A stretch of 64,000 nt of DNA from Pinibacter soli. Lineage in GTDB: Bacteria > Bacteroidota > Bacteroidia > Chitinophagales > Chitinophagaceae. The DNA lies in the NCBI RefSeq assembly GCF_029961145.1, contig NZ_JASBRG010000004.1, forward strand, positions 62,001-126,000. Direction: 5' to 3'. Made by a program: the position numbers and the translations under genes. The notes beneath the pieces are model-generated. The model saw nothing but the letters and a program-made list of their open reading frames with translations. It was not told the origin of the DNA and did no database searches. How positions within the stretch are numbered: the first letter of the stretch is position 1; each line of letters starts with the position of its first letter. Below are positions 8,697-17,041 of the stretch, in pieces.

Positions 8697-10523
8697 TTCC
8701 AGCCTATCCCACCAAGTTCTTTTCAAAATCAATACTATAATTCCTAACACCACCACTGTTATGATCAATGGTAGTTTCAACCATAACACAACGTACATTG
8801 GCAATATCGTTAAGCAACACTGGGCAATGATTCCCAATACAACATTGAACATGTCCGGCTTGAATCTTTTGTTTGGCTCAAAGGTTGGATCTTCCGCTAC
8901 AACCTTGTCGTGAATGGGTTTCCAGAAGCCCCATGGTCTTACTGTTTTATAAAAACTTTTCAAAACAACTTCATCAGTTGGCGGCGCAGCATATGTTCCT
9001 GCAATGCTTCCGATGATGGATATCAGGAACAACAAAGGCCAGTAGTACAGCGGCAGCGTATCGGGAAACAAGCGGGGAAATATCAATGCTGCGGCGATAC
9101 CACTTATCATTCCCCAGAAGAAACCACTTGCATTGAATCGCCACCAGTACCATTTAAAAACGTTTGCTGCAATGTAGCCACCATAGAGTGCGCCAACGAT
9201 CCATTGCAACACGCTATTGACATCTTTCGCAAAGAAACCAAGCACCACACCAATCGTTACCACCACAATGCCCACGATATAGTTAACCGTTATGATCTTT
9301 TTTGTTTTCGCATGCGGATCGATGTACTTAATGTAAATGTCGTTTACGATGTAAGCCTGAGCTGCATTCAAGGTTCCTGAAAATGTTCCCATAAAAGCAC
9401 CGAGCAATCCTGTCAACACCAAACCCTTTATACCCACAGGCAAAAATGTATTAATGGTTGCAGGCAGTATTCTTTCAAAGTCAGTCCCCTCGGCACCTGC
9501 AAGATCAAGTTGATTGTAATACAACAATGCCAGTACAGTTAAACCAATGATCATCGAGTACCTGATTGGCAATAAAATGATAGATACAAAACCTGTCATC
9601 TTACTGGCTTCTTTTGGTGATCGTGTGGACAACACTTTCTGCATATCATAGTTTGGCGCCGGCCCCGCAAGACTTGCAAATGCCCCTTTGAACAACATCA
9701 TCATAAAGAAAATTCCAAACAGACCAAACTTGTCATCTGCTATTTTCTTACTTGCTGCAGGCACGATGTTATCCCATTTCAGATCGAGGTTCCAGCCAAA
9801 GAACGGACTTGTCCATCCATGTGGAATGCTCAGCTGTGTACCATTTTTATGCAAATGGATCATTGCTATTACACCGATCGATAAACAAGCGACAGTCATG
9901 ATCATATACTTGATCACATCTCCCAATACAATGCTGTGCATACCGCCAAGAATGGAGTAGAACATTGCAAAGAGTGTGAACACAATTCCATAAAAATGCG
10001 GCACGTATTGTGGCGCCACATCAAACGGAACGTATGCTTTCACATACTGCCAGGGAACAAATATTTCAATGAACTTTCCTAATCCTATAAAACCATAAGC
10101 AAGGAAACCGAAACAACTCAACAGTGCAAAAGTCACGACTACATTATGCGAACCACGAATGCCGCTACCAACGGAACCGAAACGTGTTTTCAACCATGCT
10201 GCGCCTGTATCTGCGTTTGAACGTCGCAGCCATTTACTCAAGAACATCATCATAAACACCTGGTTGAAAACCGGCCACAGCCAGGGGATCCAGATGCTTT
10301 TCATGCCGTAGATAAAGCAAAGAGCAACCATCCACATGGTACCGCTGATGTCGAACATATCGCTGGCGTCACTCAAACCCAACATATACCACGGAAGCGA
10401 TTTTCCGCCAAGTAAATAGCTTTCTTTATTCTGCCTTGCTTTTTTTCGTAACACCCACCCAATAACTACCATCGTTATGAGGTACGCAATAACAATGGCA
10501 ACGTCAATCGTTTGTAAATGCAT
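8691..10523 (-). CDS. Sodium/solute symporter of the mannan locus (SSS family)
   Basis: A 610-residue inner membrane protein of the solute:sodium symporter family, with an opening TM segment (VAIVIAYLITMVVIGWVL) and about 13-14 membrane helices. The typical SYLLGGKSLPWYMLGLSDASDMFDISGTMW segment follows. A conserved mid-protein GTFSGTLNAAQAYIVNDIYIKYI helix, where Na+-site residues usually sit, is present. Between a mannanase and mannosylglucose phosphorylase gene, it corresponds to the mannobiose transporter (ManB) of the B. fragilis cluster. Mannobiose as substrate is inference from context. It has a repeat element on each side. Confidence 0.87.
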   Translation of the reverse strand: MHLQTIDVAIVIAYLITMVVIGWVLRKKARQNKESYLLGGKSLPWYMLGLSDASDMFDISGTMWMVALCFIYGMKSIWIPWLWPVFNQVFMMMFLSKWLRRSNADTGAAWLKTRFGSVGSGIRGSHNVVVTFALLSCFGFLAYGFIGLGKFIEIFVPWQYVKAYVPFDVAPQYVPHFYGIVFTLFAMFYSILGGMHSIVLGDVIKYMIMTVACLSIGVIAMIHLHKNGTQLSIPHGWTSPFFGWNLDLKWDNIVPAASKKIADDKFGLFGIFFMMMLFKGAFASLAGPAPNYDMQKVLSTRSPKEASKMTGFVSIILLPIRYSMIIGLTVLALLYYNQLDLAGAEGTDFERILPATINTFLPVGIKGLVLTGLLGAFMGTFSGTLNAAQAYIVNDIYIKYIDPHAKTKKIITVNYIVGIVVVTIGVVLGFFAKDVNSVLQWIVGALYGGYIAANVFKWYWWRFNASGFFWGMISGIAAALIFPRLFPDTLPLYYWPLLFLISIIGSIAGTYAAPPTDEVVLKSFYKTVRPWGFWKPIHDKVVAEDPTFEPNKRFKPDMFNVVLGIIAQCCLTILPMYVVLWLKLPLIITVVVLGIIVLILKRTWWDRLEN

Positions 10524-10528
10524 GTTTT

Positions 10529-10635
10529 TAATTAATAATTAATAATGAATAATTAATATCAATTGCTGCGTGAATTAAAGTCGGTCTCACTCTTGTAGAC
10601 TCCGCATATTAATTCTTAATTATTAATTATTAATT
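10529..10635. repeat. Two-armed inverted repeat, ATTAATAATTAATAA family
   Basis: Left arm 10529-10559 begins 6 nt from the symporter start codon. Right arm 10606-10635 overlaps the GH26 stop codon. Both are built from ATTAATAATTA units in opposite orientation and enclose a 46-nt core. The element fills the intercistronic gap. Confidence 0.75.
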
Positions 10636-11757
10636 GTATAGTTTTTCTTTTTTCGCATCTTTTTCAAACAACGTATTTTTCATCTTATAAAAGTTCATGA
10701 AATCGTCTGCAGATACTTGTCCTTTATACGGTGCGTAATAATGCATGCGGCCGTTTTCCTTCATGAGGCCATGATTGCGCCACACAAGTACATACGCTAT
10801 TTTGTTGTCGCCAATTGCTTTTGCAAGTGTATTTGTCCACCATTGCGCATAAGGTATGGCTTCATAACCGGTTTCTGCGAAGGCGAAAATTTTGTTCTTT
10901 TCCTTTGCAAGTGTTCCAAGAATTTGCAGGTTACTATTTGCATGTTTTACAAAACTGTCATCTTTTGAAGGGTCTCCTGTTTGATAAGCATCCATGCTTA
11001 AAACATCTGCGACATCATCGCCGGGATATCTTTCCAAAAATTCGTTTGCTGTTGTAAAATCCCCACCTGTGTTATAGACATACAAAAGGTTGTGAACCCC
11101 TTTTTCTTTTTGCAGATAGTTGATGGTAAATCGCCAGAGTTGCTTGAATTCATAGGGTGTGCAGGCTGTTCTCCCCCACCAGAACCAATTGCCCGTTAAC
11201 TCATGATAAGGACGGAACAATACCGGAACAGCTTCGCCATTCTTTCCTTTTAAGCTAAGCAAAAATGCAGCCACTTTGTCGAGCCAGGTTTTGAATAATT
11301 CATTTTTTTCAGCACCCGGCAATATCGATGCAACGCTTCCCTGATCGGTGCTCCAGGCCGTTTTTCCATTGAAAGGATTATGCAGATGCCAGCTTATGGT
11401 GATTACTCCGCCGCGATTATAAGCATCTTCGATAAAGCCTTTCATTTTATCAAACGGGACACTGTCAAGATCAACAGGCTTGTCATACTCAATACCGCCA
11501 AGTTCCCAACCATATATACCCGGATAGTCGTTGACTACATCTTTCACATCGCTTCTGCCCTTTTCATATTTCCAGCCAACACCATATGCAAGGTCATCCT
11601 GGTGACCAAAGAGATATCCCTTCTGCGCGGATCTCTTCAGGTTTTTATAAAGGTTTACGGTTTCTTTTGTAGCATCTTTATCGCAAGGCAAATCCTGCGC
11701 AAACACATGGCCCGCAAGACTTAGCAGCAATAGAATTATAGCGTTAGTTTTTAGCAT
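10630..11757 (-). CDS. manA: Endo-1,4-beta-mannanase, GH26
   Basis: Secreted glycoside hydrolase of 375 residues that cuts beta-1,4-mannan, typically releasing mannobiose. A signal peptide (MLKTNAIILLLLSLAGHVFA) precedes the GH26 barrel. The LFGHQDDLAYGVGW block is present. The acid/base Glu186 lies in FRPYHELTGNWFWWG and the nucleophile Glu295 in FAFAETGYEA. No lipobox is visible, so a periplasmic or secreted enzyme is expected. The start codon overlaps the end of the GH5 gene by 14 nt, implying translational coupling. Gene order GH26, symporter, GH130, epimerase matches the known B. fragilis pathway, hence the symbol. Confidence 0.92.
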   Translation of the reverse strand: MLKTNAIILLLLSLAGHVFAQDLPCDKDATKETVNLYKNLKRSAQKGYLFGHQDDLAYGVGWKYEKGRSDVKDVVNDYPGIYGWELGGIEYDKPVDLDSVPFDKMKGFIEDAYNRGGVITISWHLHNPFNGKTAWSTDQGSVASILPGAEKNELFKTWLDKVAAFLLSLKGKNGEAVPVLFRPYHELTGNWFWWGRTACTPYEFKQLWRFTINYLQKEKGVHNLLYVYNTGGDFTTANEFLERYPGDDVADVLSMDAYQTGDPSKDDSFVKHANSNLQILGTLAKEKNKIFAFAETGYEAIPYAQWWTNTLAKAIGDNKIAYVLVWRNHGLMKENGRMHYYAPYKGQVSADDFMNFYKMKNTLFEKDAKKEKLYN

Positions 11758-13048
11758 TCAGTCCGTTGATTTTTTGCGTGAATGAATTTATCAGCTGCCA
11801 TGTTGTGGCATCAGCATCGAACACCGAATTTAAGCCTTGTTCTTCCATCGGCGGATCACCGAGCACATCATCTCCTTTATGCCAAAATATATCTTTTCCT
11901 GAAGGTCTGCCAGCGCCGCCAAATGCCCAGAAGTTGCAACCGGCAATAATGCCTTTGTTTTGCTCACTGCTCCATAATGCTTTTAGTACAACACTATAAT
12001 ATTCATCCCGCATGGTCGTGGACGCTGAAAGCGAGTAAGAATGATGATCACGCGGCAGGCCAAATTCTTCTATTACAAGCGCCTTATTGACTTCCTTTGC
12101 TGCTTGCGCATGCACGTCTATGTATGTTTGTGTTTGCTTCACTACATTATCTATAGACGCGGCGATGGACGTGTCTTTGAACCAGCCCCAATTCTTTGGC
12201 CAGATATGAATGGTTGCGTAATCAATATTTTTATCGGAGTGAATAGCCTTGAAAACATCCACATTCTCAGTTCCCATATAACCTTCGGCACCAGTTGTTA
12301 CAAGATGATTTTTATCCAATGACTTAATATGCGCTGCAGCATTGCTTACCCATTTTTCATAAGAGGGGATCGCACTTTCACGCATCGGCCTTGGTTCGTT
12401 AGCAAGCTCCCATGCCATGATCGCAGCGTCGTCCTTATACTTTCTCTTTGTAACAGTATTGGTTCTGTTTACTATAAATTCAACTTGCTTTTTGTACGCA
12501 TTCATGCAGGCATCGCAAGTGTAAAATTTGCCAATGTTGTCACGAAGCTCTTCCCAGTTGAGTTTGCGATGAAAAATACTGTCGGGAATTTGCCCGTTCC
12601 AGTTAAGATATTGAAGAAAGCCGCCGCTCCATTCCCAATTGTTACTAAGAAAGATGACGGCTTTCATGTTTCGTTTTCCCATTTCAGTCAACAGGAAATC
12701 CAATCCTTTCAATATATCCTTATTAAAAACACCCTGTGGCTTCTGTAATGCCGGAGCTACGCGGTTTACACCATTTACAAAACCTTCACCTTCCACGCCT
12801 GCGAGCAACCGTAAGTTGGTAACACCATTTTTTACAAGAAAATCAAGTTCCCTGATCACCCTTTCCTTACCTTTTTTATCATTTGCCAACAGGCTCCCAT
12901 ACCAGTAGTTCGTGCCTACAAAATAATAGGGTTGGTTATTTACGGAAAAACTTCCGTCTTTGGCTCTGACGAAGGAGTTGGTTTGTGCAAAAACAAAATT
13001 GGCAGCCAGTGATAAAGCGGTTATTAAAAGGGCTAAGCGTTTATGCAT
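11744..13048 (-). CDS. Endo-1,4-beta-mannanase, GH5
   Basis: Secreted GH5-type mannanase of 434 residues and first gene of the mannan operon. The ATG at 13048 gives a signal peptide (MHKRLALLITALSLAANFVFA); 27 upstream codons in frame lack signal character. The acid/base Glu218 lies in MAWELANEPRPM and the nucleophile Glu328 in LVIEEFGLPRDHHSYS. The long insertion with CDACMNAYKKQVEFIVNRTN resembles fungal and plant type GH5_7 mannanases. Two different mannanases in one operon suggest one acting on polymer and one on shorter or decorated chains. The split of roles is inference. Confidence 0.9.
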   Translation of the reverse strand: MHKRLALLITALSLAANFVFAQTNSFVRAKDGSFSVNNQPYYFVGTNYWYGSLLANDKKGKERVIRELDFLVKNGVTNLRLLAGVEGEGFVNGVNRVAPALQKPQGVFNKDILKGLDFLLTEMGKRNMKAVIFLSNNWEWSGGFLQYLNWNGQIPDSIFHRKLNWEELRDNIGKFYTCDACMNAYKKQVEFIVNRTNTVTKRKYKDDAAIMAWELANEPRPMRESAIPSYEKWVSNAAAHIKSLDKNHLVTTGAEGYMGTENVDVFKAIHSDKNIDYATIHIWPKNWGWFKDTSIAASIDNVVKQTQTYIDVHAQAAKEVNKALVIEEFGLPRDHHSYSLSASTTMRDEYYSVVLKALWSSEQNKGIIAGCNFWAFGGAGRPSGKDIFWHKGDDVLGDPPMEEQGLNSVFDADATTWQLINSFTQKINGLNAKN

Positions 13049-13096
13049 GTCTGTGTTTTGGCGTTTACGTACAATCGTTTCGGTTATAAGACAACA

Positions 13097-13114
13097 CAAA
13101 TCTATTTCGATTTG
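13097..13114 (-). promoter_or_regulatory. Possible -7 box and palindrome ahead of the mannan operon
   Basis: The inverted repeat CAAATC-TATTTC-GATTTG overlaps a minus-strand TAGATTTG, an exact TAnnTTTG box, about 50 nt before the GH5 ATG. No TTG lies at the right distance, as might be expected of an activator-dependent promoter. The assignment is tentative. Confidence 0.35.
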
Positions 13115-13262
13115 CATTATCTTATACATACTTTTTTATCCAATAGAAATACTAATTTAAACGGATAAAAGAAGAAAAACAGCACTTTGAACGAAAAAAC
13201 GTAAAAAGAAAGCGCATAAAAACCAACAGGAATCAACACAACAGGCTAGTTCACGACTATTT

Positions 13263-13274
13263 ATGTAGCTACAT
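13263..13274. promoter_or_regulatory. 12-bp perfect palindrome between araC-type regulator and mannan operon
   Basis: ATGTAGCTACAT is self-complementary and lies in the 328-nt divergent control region (13049-13376). That region otherwise shows no two-armed repeat. It could be an operator for the adjacent regulator or another factor. A 12-bp palindrome can also arise by chance in 64 kb. Confidence 0.3.
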
Positions 13275-13376
13275 GTAAAAGAAGCCCTCATCTACCCGTT
13301 AGTTTAAAAAATATTTGAAACCTGATACTTTATTAATCAATTATTGTACTTTCATGCTGTTTAAGAAACGATTGCC

Positions 13377-14261
13377 ATGCAAACCAAGATACTTAGAGAG
13401 ATCACCCCTCTTACTCAAAGCGACTGCTTCACCATTTTTTCAAGGGTAAAATCAAAGTTTGATTTTCCACTTCACAACCACGAAGAATTTGAACTCAACT
13501 TTATACAAAATGCGAAGGGAGCGAAAAGAGTAATTGGTGACCACATCGAAGAAATTAATGACCTGGAATTGGTTCTTGTTGGCCCCAACCTTCAGCACGG
13601 CTGGTTTACACACAAATGCACATATCCGGAAATTAAAGAAGTCACCATTCAATTTCACCGCGATCTGTTTGATGAAAAGTTTTTACATCGTAACCAGATG
13701 GCTTTCATCCGCAACATGTTTGAGCGCTCACTTCGTGGCATTCAGTTTTCAAAAGAAACCATACAGGCCATTATGCCTCGCATTGTGGCACTACCACAAA
13801 AACAAAGCTTTGATTCTGTGCTTGAGCTCATGTCCATTCTGCACGACCTTTCCATTTCACGTAACATGCGTCTGCTTTCCGACGCTTCTTTCAACACAAC
13901 AGAAACGCTTTCCTATAATAGCCGACGCATTGAAAAAACAATGGCTTACCTGAACAAGAATTTTGATAAAAACATTTCACTTATTGAAGCCGCAAAGATG
14001 GCCGCCATGACGGAAGTCGCGTTCAGCCGTTTTTTCAAACTCCGCACTGGCAAAACATTTATCGATACGTTAAATGAAATCAGACTGGGTCACGCATCAC
14101 GAATGCTGATCGATACAACACAAAGTGTTACTGAAATCGCCTATAAATGTGGCTTCAACAATATGTCCAACTTCAATCGCATCTTCAAAAAGAAAAAAGA
14201 CTGCACTCCGAAAGAGTTTAGAGATGCGTATACGAGTACGGGGGTAAGAACTTTTATTTAA
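13377..14261 (+). CDS. AraC family transcriptional regulator, likely mannan locus activator
   Basis: A 294-residue regulator. The N-terminal cupin-like sensor domain (residues 15-110, with FDFPLHNHEEFELNFIQNAKG) precedes an AraC-type pair of helix-turn-helix motifs at about 190-290. These show ISLIEAAKMAAMTEVAFSRFFKL and VTEIAYKCGFNNMSNFNRIFKK. The sensor would bind a sugar from mannan breakdown. It is transcribed divergently from the mannanase operon and with the downstream CE2-like esterase, which suggests it controls both directions. The start ATG lies shortly after a weak promoter-like TACTTTC. The ligand is not known. Confidence 0.88.
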   Translation: MQTKILREITPLTQSDCFTIFSRVKSKFDFPLHNHEEFELNFIQNAKGAKRVIGDHIEEINDLELVLVGPNLQHGWFTHKCTYPEIKEVTIQFHRDLFDEKFLHRNQMAFIRNMFERSLRGIQFSKETIQAIMPRIVALPQKQSFDSVLELMSILHDLSISRNMRLLSDASFNTTETLSYNSRRIEKTMAYLNKNFDKNISLIEAAKMAAMTEVAFSRFFKLRTGKTFIDTLNEIRLGHASRMLIDTTQSVTEIAYKCGFNNMSNFNRIFKKKKDCTPKEFRDAYTSTGVRTFI

Positions 14262-14385
14262 TTGAAAATTGAAAGTTGAAAATTGAAAATGGTTGCATCC
14301 ACCCTCTACCATTAACCAAACTAAAAAACTATTTTTATATATCCCGCACCCAACATTCTCAATTTTCAACTTTCAATTTTCAATT
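14260..14385. repeat. Two-armed inverted repeat, perfect 25-bp arms, ATTGAAAATTGAAAG family
   Basis: Arms at 14260-14284 and 14361-14385 are exact reverse complements over 25 nt. Pairing continues imperfectly into the core (GAAAATGGTTG against CAACATTCTC). The left arm begins inside the TAA stop of the AraC gene, and the right arm ends one base before the esterase ATG. The element therefore fills the whole gap. Confidence 0.85.
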
Positions 14386-14386
14386 A

Positions 14387-15448
14387 ATGAAATATCTCCT
14401 TGCAATTCTGTTTACCCTATCTCTCTCTTGTCCGCTCATGGCGCAGCAGAAGCTAAATTACTTTCCTGCATTGGATAGCAATATTCAGTATGTCGGAAGG
14501 ACGGTTCTTTCAGAAAAAAGAGATGTGCGATGCTGGGCCGCCGGCGCATATATGCAAATTCGTTTTACCGGAAATACAATCAAATTGTTGATCACGGACC
14601 AGGTGCAATATGGACAGAATCACAATTTCGTGGAAGTTGTATTGGATAATCAACCGGCAAAAAGAATCCGGTTAAAGACAGAAATTGACACGCTCACATT
14701 TACGTTACCTAAAGCAAAAGAACATTCTGTTACGGTGTACAAGGACACTGAAGCGGGAATTGGTTATCTTGATTTTTGTGGCGTGCAATGCACTTCTCTT
14801 TTGCCGCTTAACAAAGTACCAACACGCAAAATGGAGTTTATTGGAAATTCCATTACTTGTGGCGCAGGCATTGACTTATCAACTGCTCCATGCGGCCAGG
14901 GTGCATGGTATGATCAAAACAATGCTTACTTAAGCTATGGTTCTGTGACCGCTCGAAAGTTGAATGCGCAATTTCACTTAAGCTCTGTTTCCGGAATCGG
15001 CCTGATGAATAGTTGCTGCAACATGAAAATAACTATGCCGCAGGTTTACAATAAAGTGAACATGCGTGATGATGCTTTGACATGGAACTTTGCAAACTAT
15101 CAACCAGATGTGGTGACGGTATCGCTTGGACAAAACGATGGAATACAGGATTCGCTTGCGTTCTGCACAGCATACATTACTTTTCTGCGCCAGTTGAGAA
15201 ACTACTATCCCAATGCTGAATTTGTCTGCCTCAATAGTCCTATGGCAGATGCCAACCTTGACAAAGCATTAAAAAGCTACATAAATTTTATAGCCAGCTT
15301 CATTCAAAAAAAAGGTGACAAAAAAGTGCAGGTATTCTTTTTCTCCAAACAATTCCACAACGGTTGTGGCGGTCATCCGGATTTAAAAGAGCACGAACAG
15401 ATAGCCACAGAGCTAACGGAGTATGTGAAGAGCTTGATGCACTGGTAG
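14387..15448 (+). CDS. CE2-like acetyl esterase, secreted
   Basis: A 353-residue protein with the two-domain layout of carbohydrate esterase family 2. An N-terminal jelly roll (residues 25-145, AAGAYMQIRFTGNTIKLLI) is followed by an SGNH domain with RKMEFIGNSITCGAGI (Ser), VSLGQNDGIQD (Asn/Asp) and CGGHPDLKEHEQIA (His). The signal peptide is MKYLLAILFTLSLSCPLMA from the ATG at 14387. The 37 upstream in-frame codons are translated repeat and are rejected. CE2 enzymes remove acetyl groups from hemicelluloses including glucomannan, which fits the neighbouring mannan locus. Confidence 0.85.
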   Translation: MKYLLAILFTLSLSCPLMAQQKLNYFPALDSNIQYVGRTVLSEKRDVRCWAAGAYMQIRFTGNTIKLLITDQVQYGQNHNFVEVVLDNQPAKRIRLKTEIDTLTFTLPKAKEHSVTVYKDTEAGIGYLDFCGVQCTSLLPLNKVPTRKMEFIGNSITCGAGIDLSTAPCGQGAWYDQNNAYLSYGSVTARKLNAQFHLSSVSGIGLMNSCCNMKITMPQVYNKVNMRDDALTWNFANYQPDVVTVSLGQNDGIQDSLAFCTAYITFLRQLRNYYPNAEFVCLNSPMADANLDKALKSYINFIASFIQKKGDKKVQVFFFSKQFHNGCGGHPDLKEHEQIATELTEYVKSLMHW

Positions 15449-15454
15449 CGCATC

Positions 15455-15626
15455 AATTTGAAGATTTGAAAATATGAGAATTTGAAAATGCTTTCTGTGC
15501 AGCTTCCTCTTTTTTATTAACCCATTCGAACCATTGAGAGTTAAGAATACACCGTGAATGTTACACCTACAGCATTTTCAAATTTCCATATTTCCATATT
15601 TTCAAATTATTCAAATTATTCAAATT
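15455..15626. repeat. Two-armed inverted repeat with TTTCTGTGC core (copy A)
   Basis: Left arm 15455-15492 uses GATTTGAAAAT units and right arm 15570-15626 uses TTTTCAAAT units. The core begins CTTTCTGTGC and shares sequence with the copies at 16364 and 17042. GAAAATGCT at the inner left edge pairs with AGCATTTTC at the inner right edge. Confidence 0.75.
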
Positions 15627-15639
15627 GTATCTTCGTGGC

Positions 15640-16356
15640 ATGACTAAGCTTTCAGTAAACATCAACAAATTTGCTACGCTGCGCAATAGTCGTGGTGGAA
15701 ATAATCCAGACGTTCTTAAAGCGGCTATTGATGCCCAGTTATTTGGCGCCGATGGTGTAACGGTGCATCCTCGTCCTGATGAGCGCCACATCCGCTACAG
15801 CGATGTGCGTGAGATAAAAAAAATCGTTACTACGGAATTCAATATTGAGGGCAACTCCCAGGAACAGAAGTTTGTCGACCTTGTACTGGAGGTAAAACCT
15901 GACCAGGTAACACTTGTACCGGATGCTTTGGGACAAATTACTTCTAACCATGGCTGGGATACTATTGCACATAGAGAGTACCTGGTGGAAATTATCGGGG
16001 TATTTAAAAAAGCAGGTATCCGCACTTCTATATTTGTAGATCCGATCATTGAAATGGTGGAAGGCGCAGCAGAAACAGGTACTGACAGAATTGAACTGTA
16101 CACGGAGGGTTATGCAACTGCATTTCTTTTAAACAAGGAAGCAGCCATCGCTCCATATGCTGCCGCTGCAAAAAGAGCAAACGACCTTGGCTTAGGTATC
16201 AATGCCGGGCATGATCTTGATCTGCACAATCTAAAATATTTCGCGCAACACACTCCGGGCCTTTTAGAAGTATCCATAGGTCACGCACTTGTTTGCGATG
16301 CAATTTATCTCGGGTATGAGAATACGGTGCAGATGTATAAGCGTCAGCTAGGCTGA
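15640..16356 (+). CDS. pdxJ: Pyridoxine 5'-phosphate synthase
   Basis: Condenses 3-amino-2-oxopropyl phosphate with deoxyxylulose 5-phosphate in the last step of DXP-dependent vitamin B6 synthesis. The 238-residue TIM barrel starts MTKLSVNINKFATLRNSRGG and carries the hallmark GVTVHPRPDERHIRYSDV. The catalytic and phosphate-binding stretches ELYTEGYA and GINAGHDLDLHNL (His near the end) are present, closing with VSIGHALVCDAIYLGYE. An in-frame TTG five codons upstream falls at the edge of the repeat and is not used here. The gene stands alone between two repeat elements. A perfect hairpin covers its stop codon. Confidence 0.95.
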   Translation: MTKLSVNINKFATLRNSRGGNNPDVLKAAIDAQLFGADGVTVHPRPDERHIRYSDVREIKKIVTTEFNIEGNSQEQKFVDLVLEVKPDQVTLVPDALGQITSNHGWDTIAHREYLVEIIGVFKKAGIRTSIFVDPIIEMVEGAAETGTDRIELYTEGYATAFLLNKEAAIAPYAAAAKRANDLGLGINAGHDLDLHNLKYFAQHTPGLLEVSIGHALVCDAIYLGYENTVQMYKRQLG

Positions 16357-16361
16357 CGCTT
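16339..16361 (+). terminator. Ten-bp perfect hairpin across the pdxJ stop codon
   Basis: AAGCGTCAGC and GCTGACGCTT pair perfectly around the 3-nt loop TAG. The stem includes the last four codons and the TGA stop. There is no T tract, so this may stabilise the 3' end or hinder ribosome release rather than act as a classic terminator. Confidence 0.5.
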
Positions 16362-16363
16362 AA

Positions 16364-16531
16364 TGTGAAAATGTGGGAATTTGAGAATGTGAAAATTCTT
16401 TCTGTGCGATTTTTCTTTTTTAAATTAACTCTCGAAACATTTAAAAGCTAATGATCAATTCGGAAAGACGCACCTAAAGAATTTTCAAATTTTCTAATTT
16501 TCAAATTTTCACATTTCCACATTTTCACATT
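16364..16531. repeat. Two-armed inverted repeat with TTTCTGTGC core (copy B)
   Basis: The left arm (16364-16400) has GTGAAAATGTGGGAATTTGAG units and the right arm (16477-16531) has TTTTCAAATTTTC and TTCCACATTTTCACA units. The core starts CTTTCTGTGCGATTTTTC, alignable with copy A. The right arm contains the ogt stop codon. Confidence 0.75.
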
Positions 16532-17036
16532 AGAACAACGTGAGCACCCCATGTGCCACCTTGTTCTCGTGCGCCAAAAGCCACTTCTTCCTCCACAGGC
16601 CGCCGGCGTATCCGACGAGGTCGCTGTTGGCGCCTATTACACGATGACAGGGAACGATGATGGCTATTTTATTTTTGCCGTTGGTAGAAGCCGCGGCGCG
16701 AATCGCTTTAGGATCGCCGAGACGTTTTGAGAGGTCTTTATAGCTGATGGTTTTACCGAATGGAATACCTATTAATTCGCTCCACACACGCTGCTGAAAT
16801 TCTGTGCCGTTTTGGGCAACAGGAATTTCAAATTGCCTGCGAAAGCCCTGAAAATATTCGATGAATTGCTCTACGCATTGCTGCAGTACGTTGTTCAGCA
16901 TTTCTTTACTATCGCCCATTTCGGGATATGGTTGTCCTTCTTCTAAAAATGTTACTTCGGATATATAAGTATCAGTCGCGCAAATTTTCAATATACCCAA
17001 AGGTGATGAGTAAAAGGTGTGGTAATGCTGTTGCAT
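16530..17036 (-). CDS. ogt: Methylated-DNA--protein-cysteine methyltransferase
   Basis: A suicide repair protein of 168 residues that transfers the alkyl group from O6-alkylguanine to its own cysteine. The acceptor Cys lies in IVPCHRVIGANSDLVGYAGG. Upstream is the winged-helix DNA-binding element (FQQRVWSELIGIPFGKTISYKDLSKRLG) with the recognition helix KAIRAAASTNGKN. The ATG at 17036 (MQQHYHTFYSSPLG) gives a normal family start. The 25 upstream codons come from the adjacent repeat. There is no Ada-type regulatory domain, so the Ogt class is the best fit. Confidence 0.92.
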   Translation of the reverse strand: MQQHYHTFYSSPLGILKICATDTYISEVTFLEEGQPYPEMGDSKEMLNNVLQQCVEQFIEYFQGFRRQFEIPVAQNGTEFQQRVWSELIGIPFGKTISYKDLSKRLGDPKAIRAAASTNGKNKIAIIVPCHRVIGANSDLVGYAGGLWRKKWLLAHENKVAHGVLTLF

Positions 17037-17041
17037 ATAGC

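Noticed and set aside
14276..14386. N-terminal extension of the CE2-like esterase (37 codons)
   Set aside because: It is translated inverted-repeat sequence; the internal ATG at 14387 gives a proper signal peptide.
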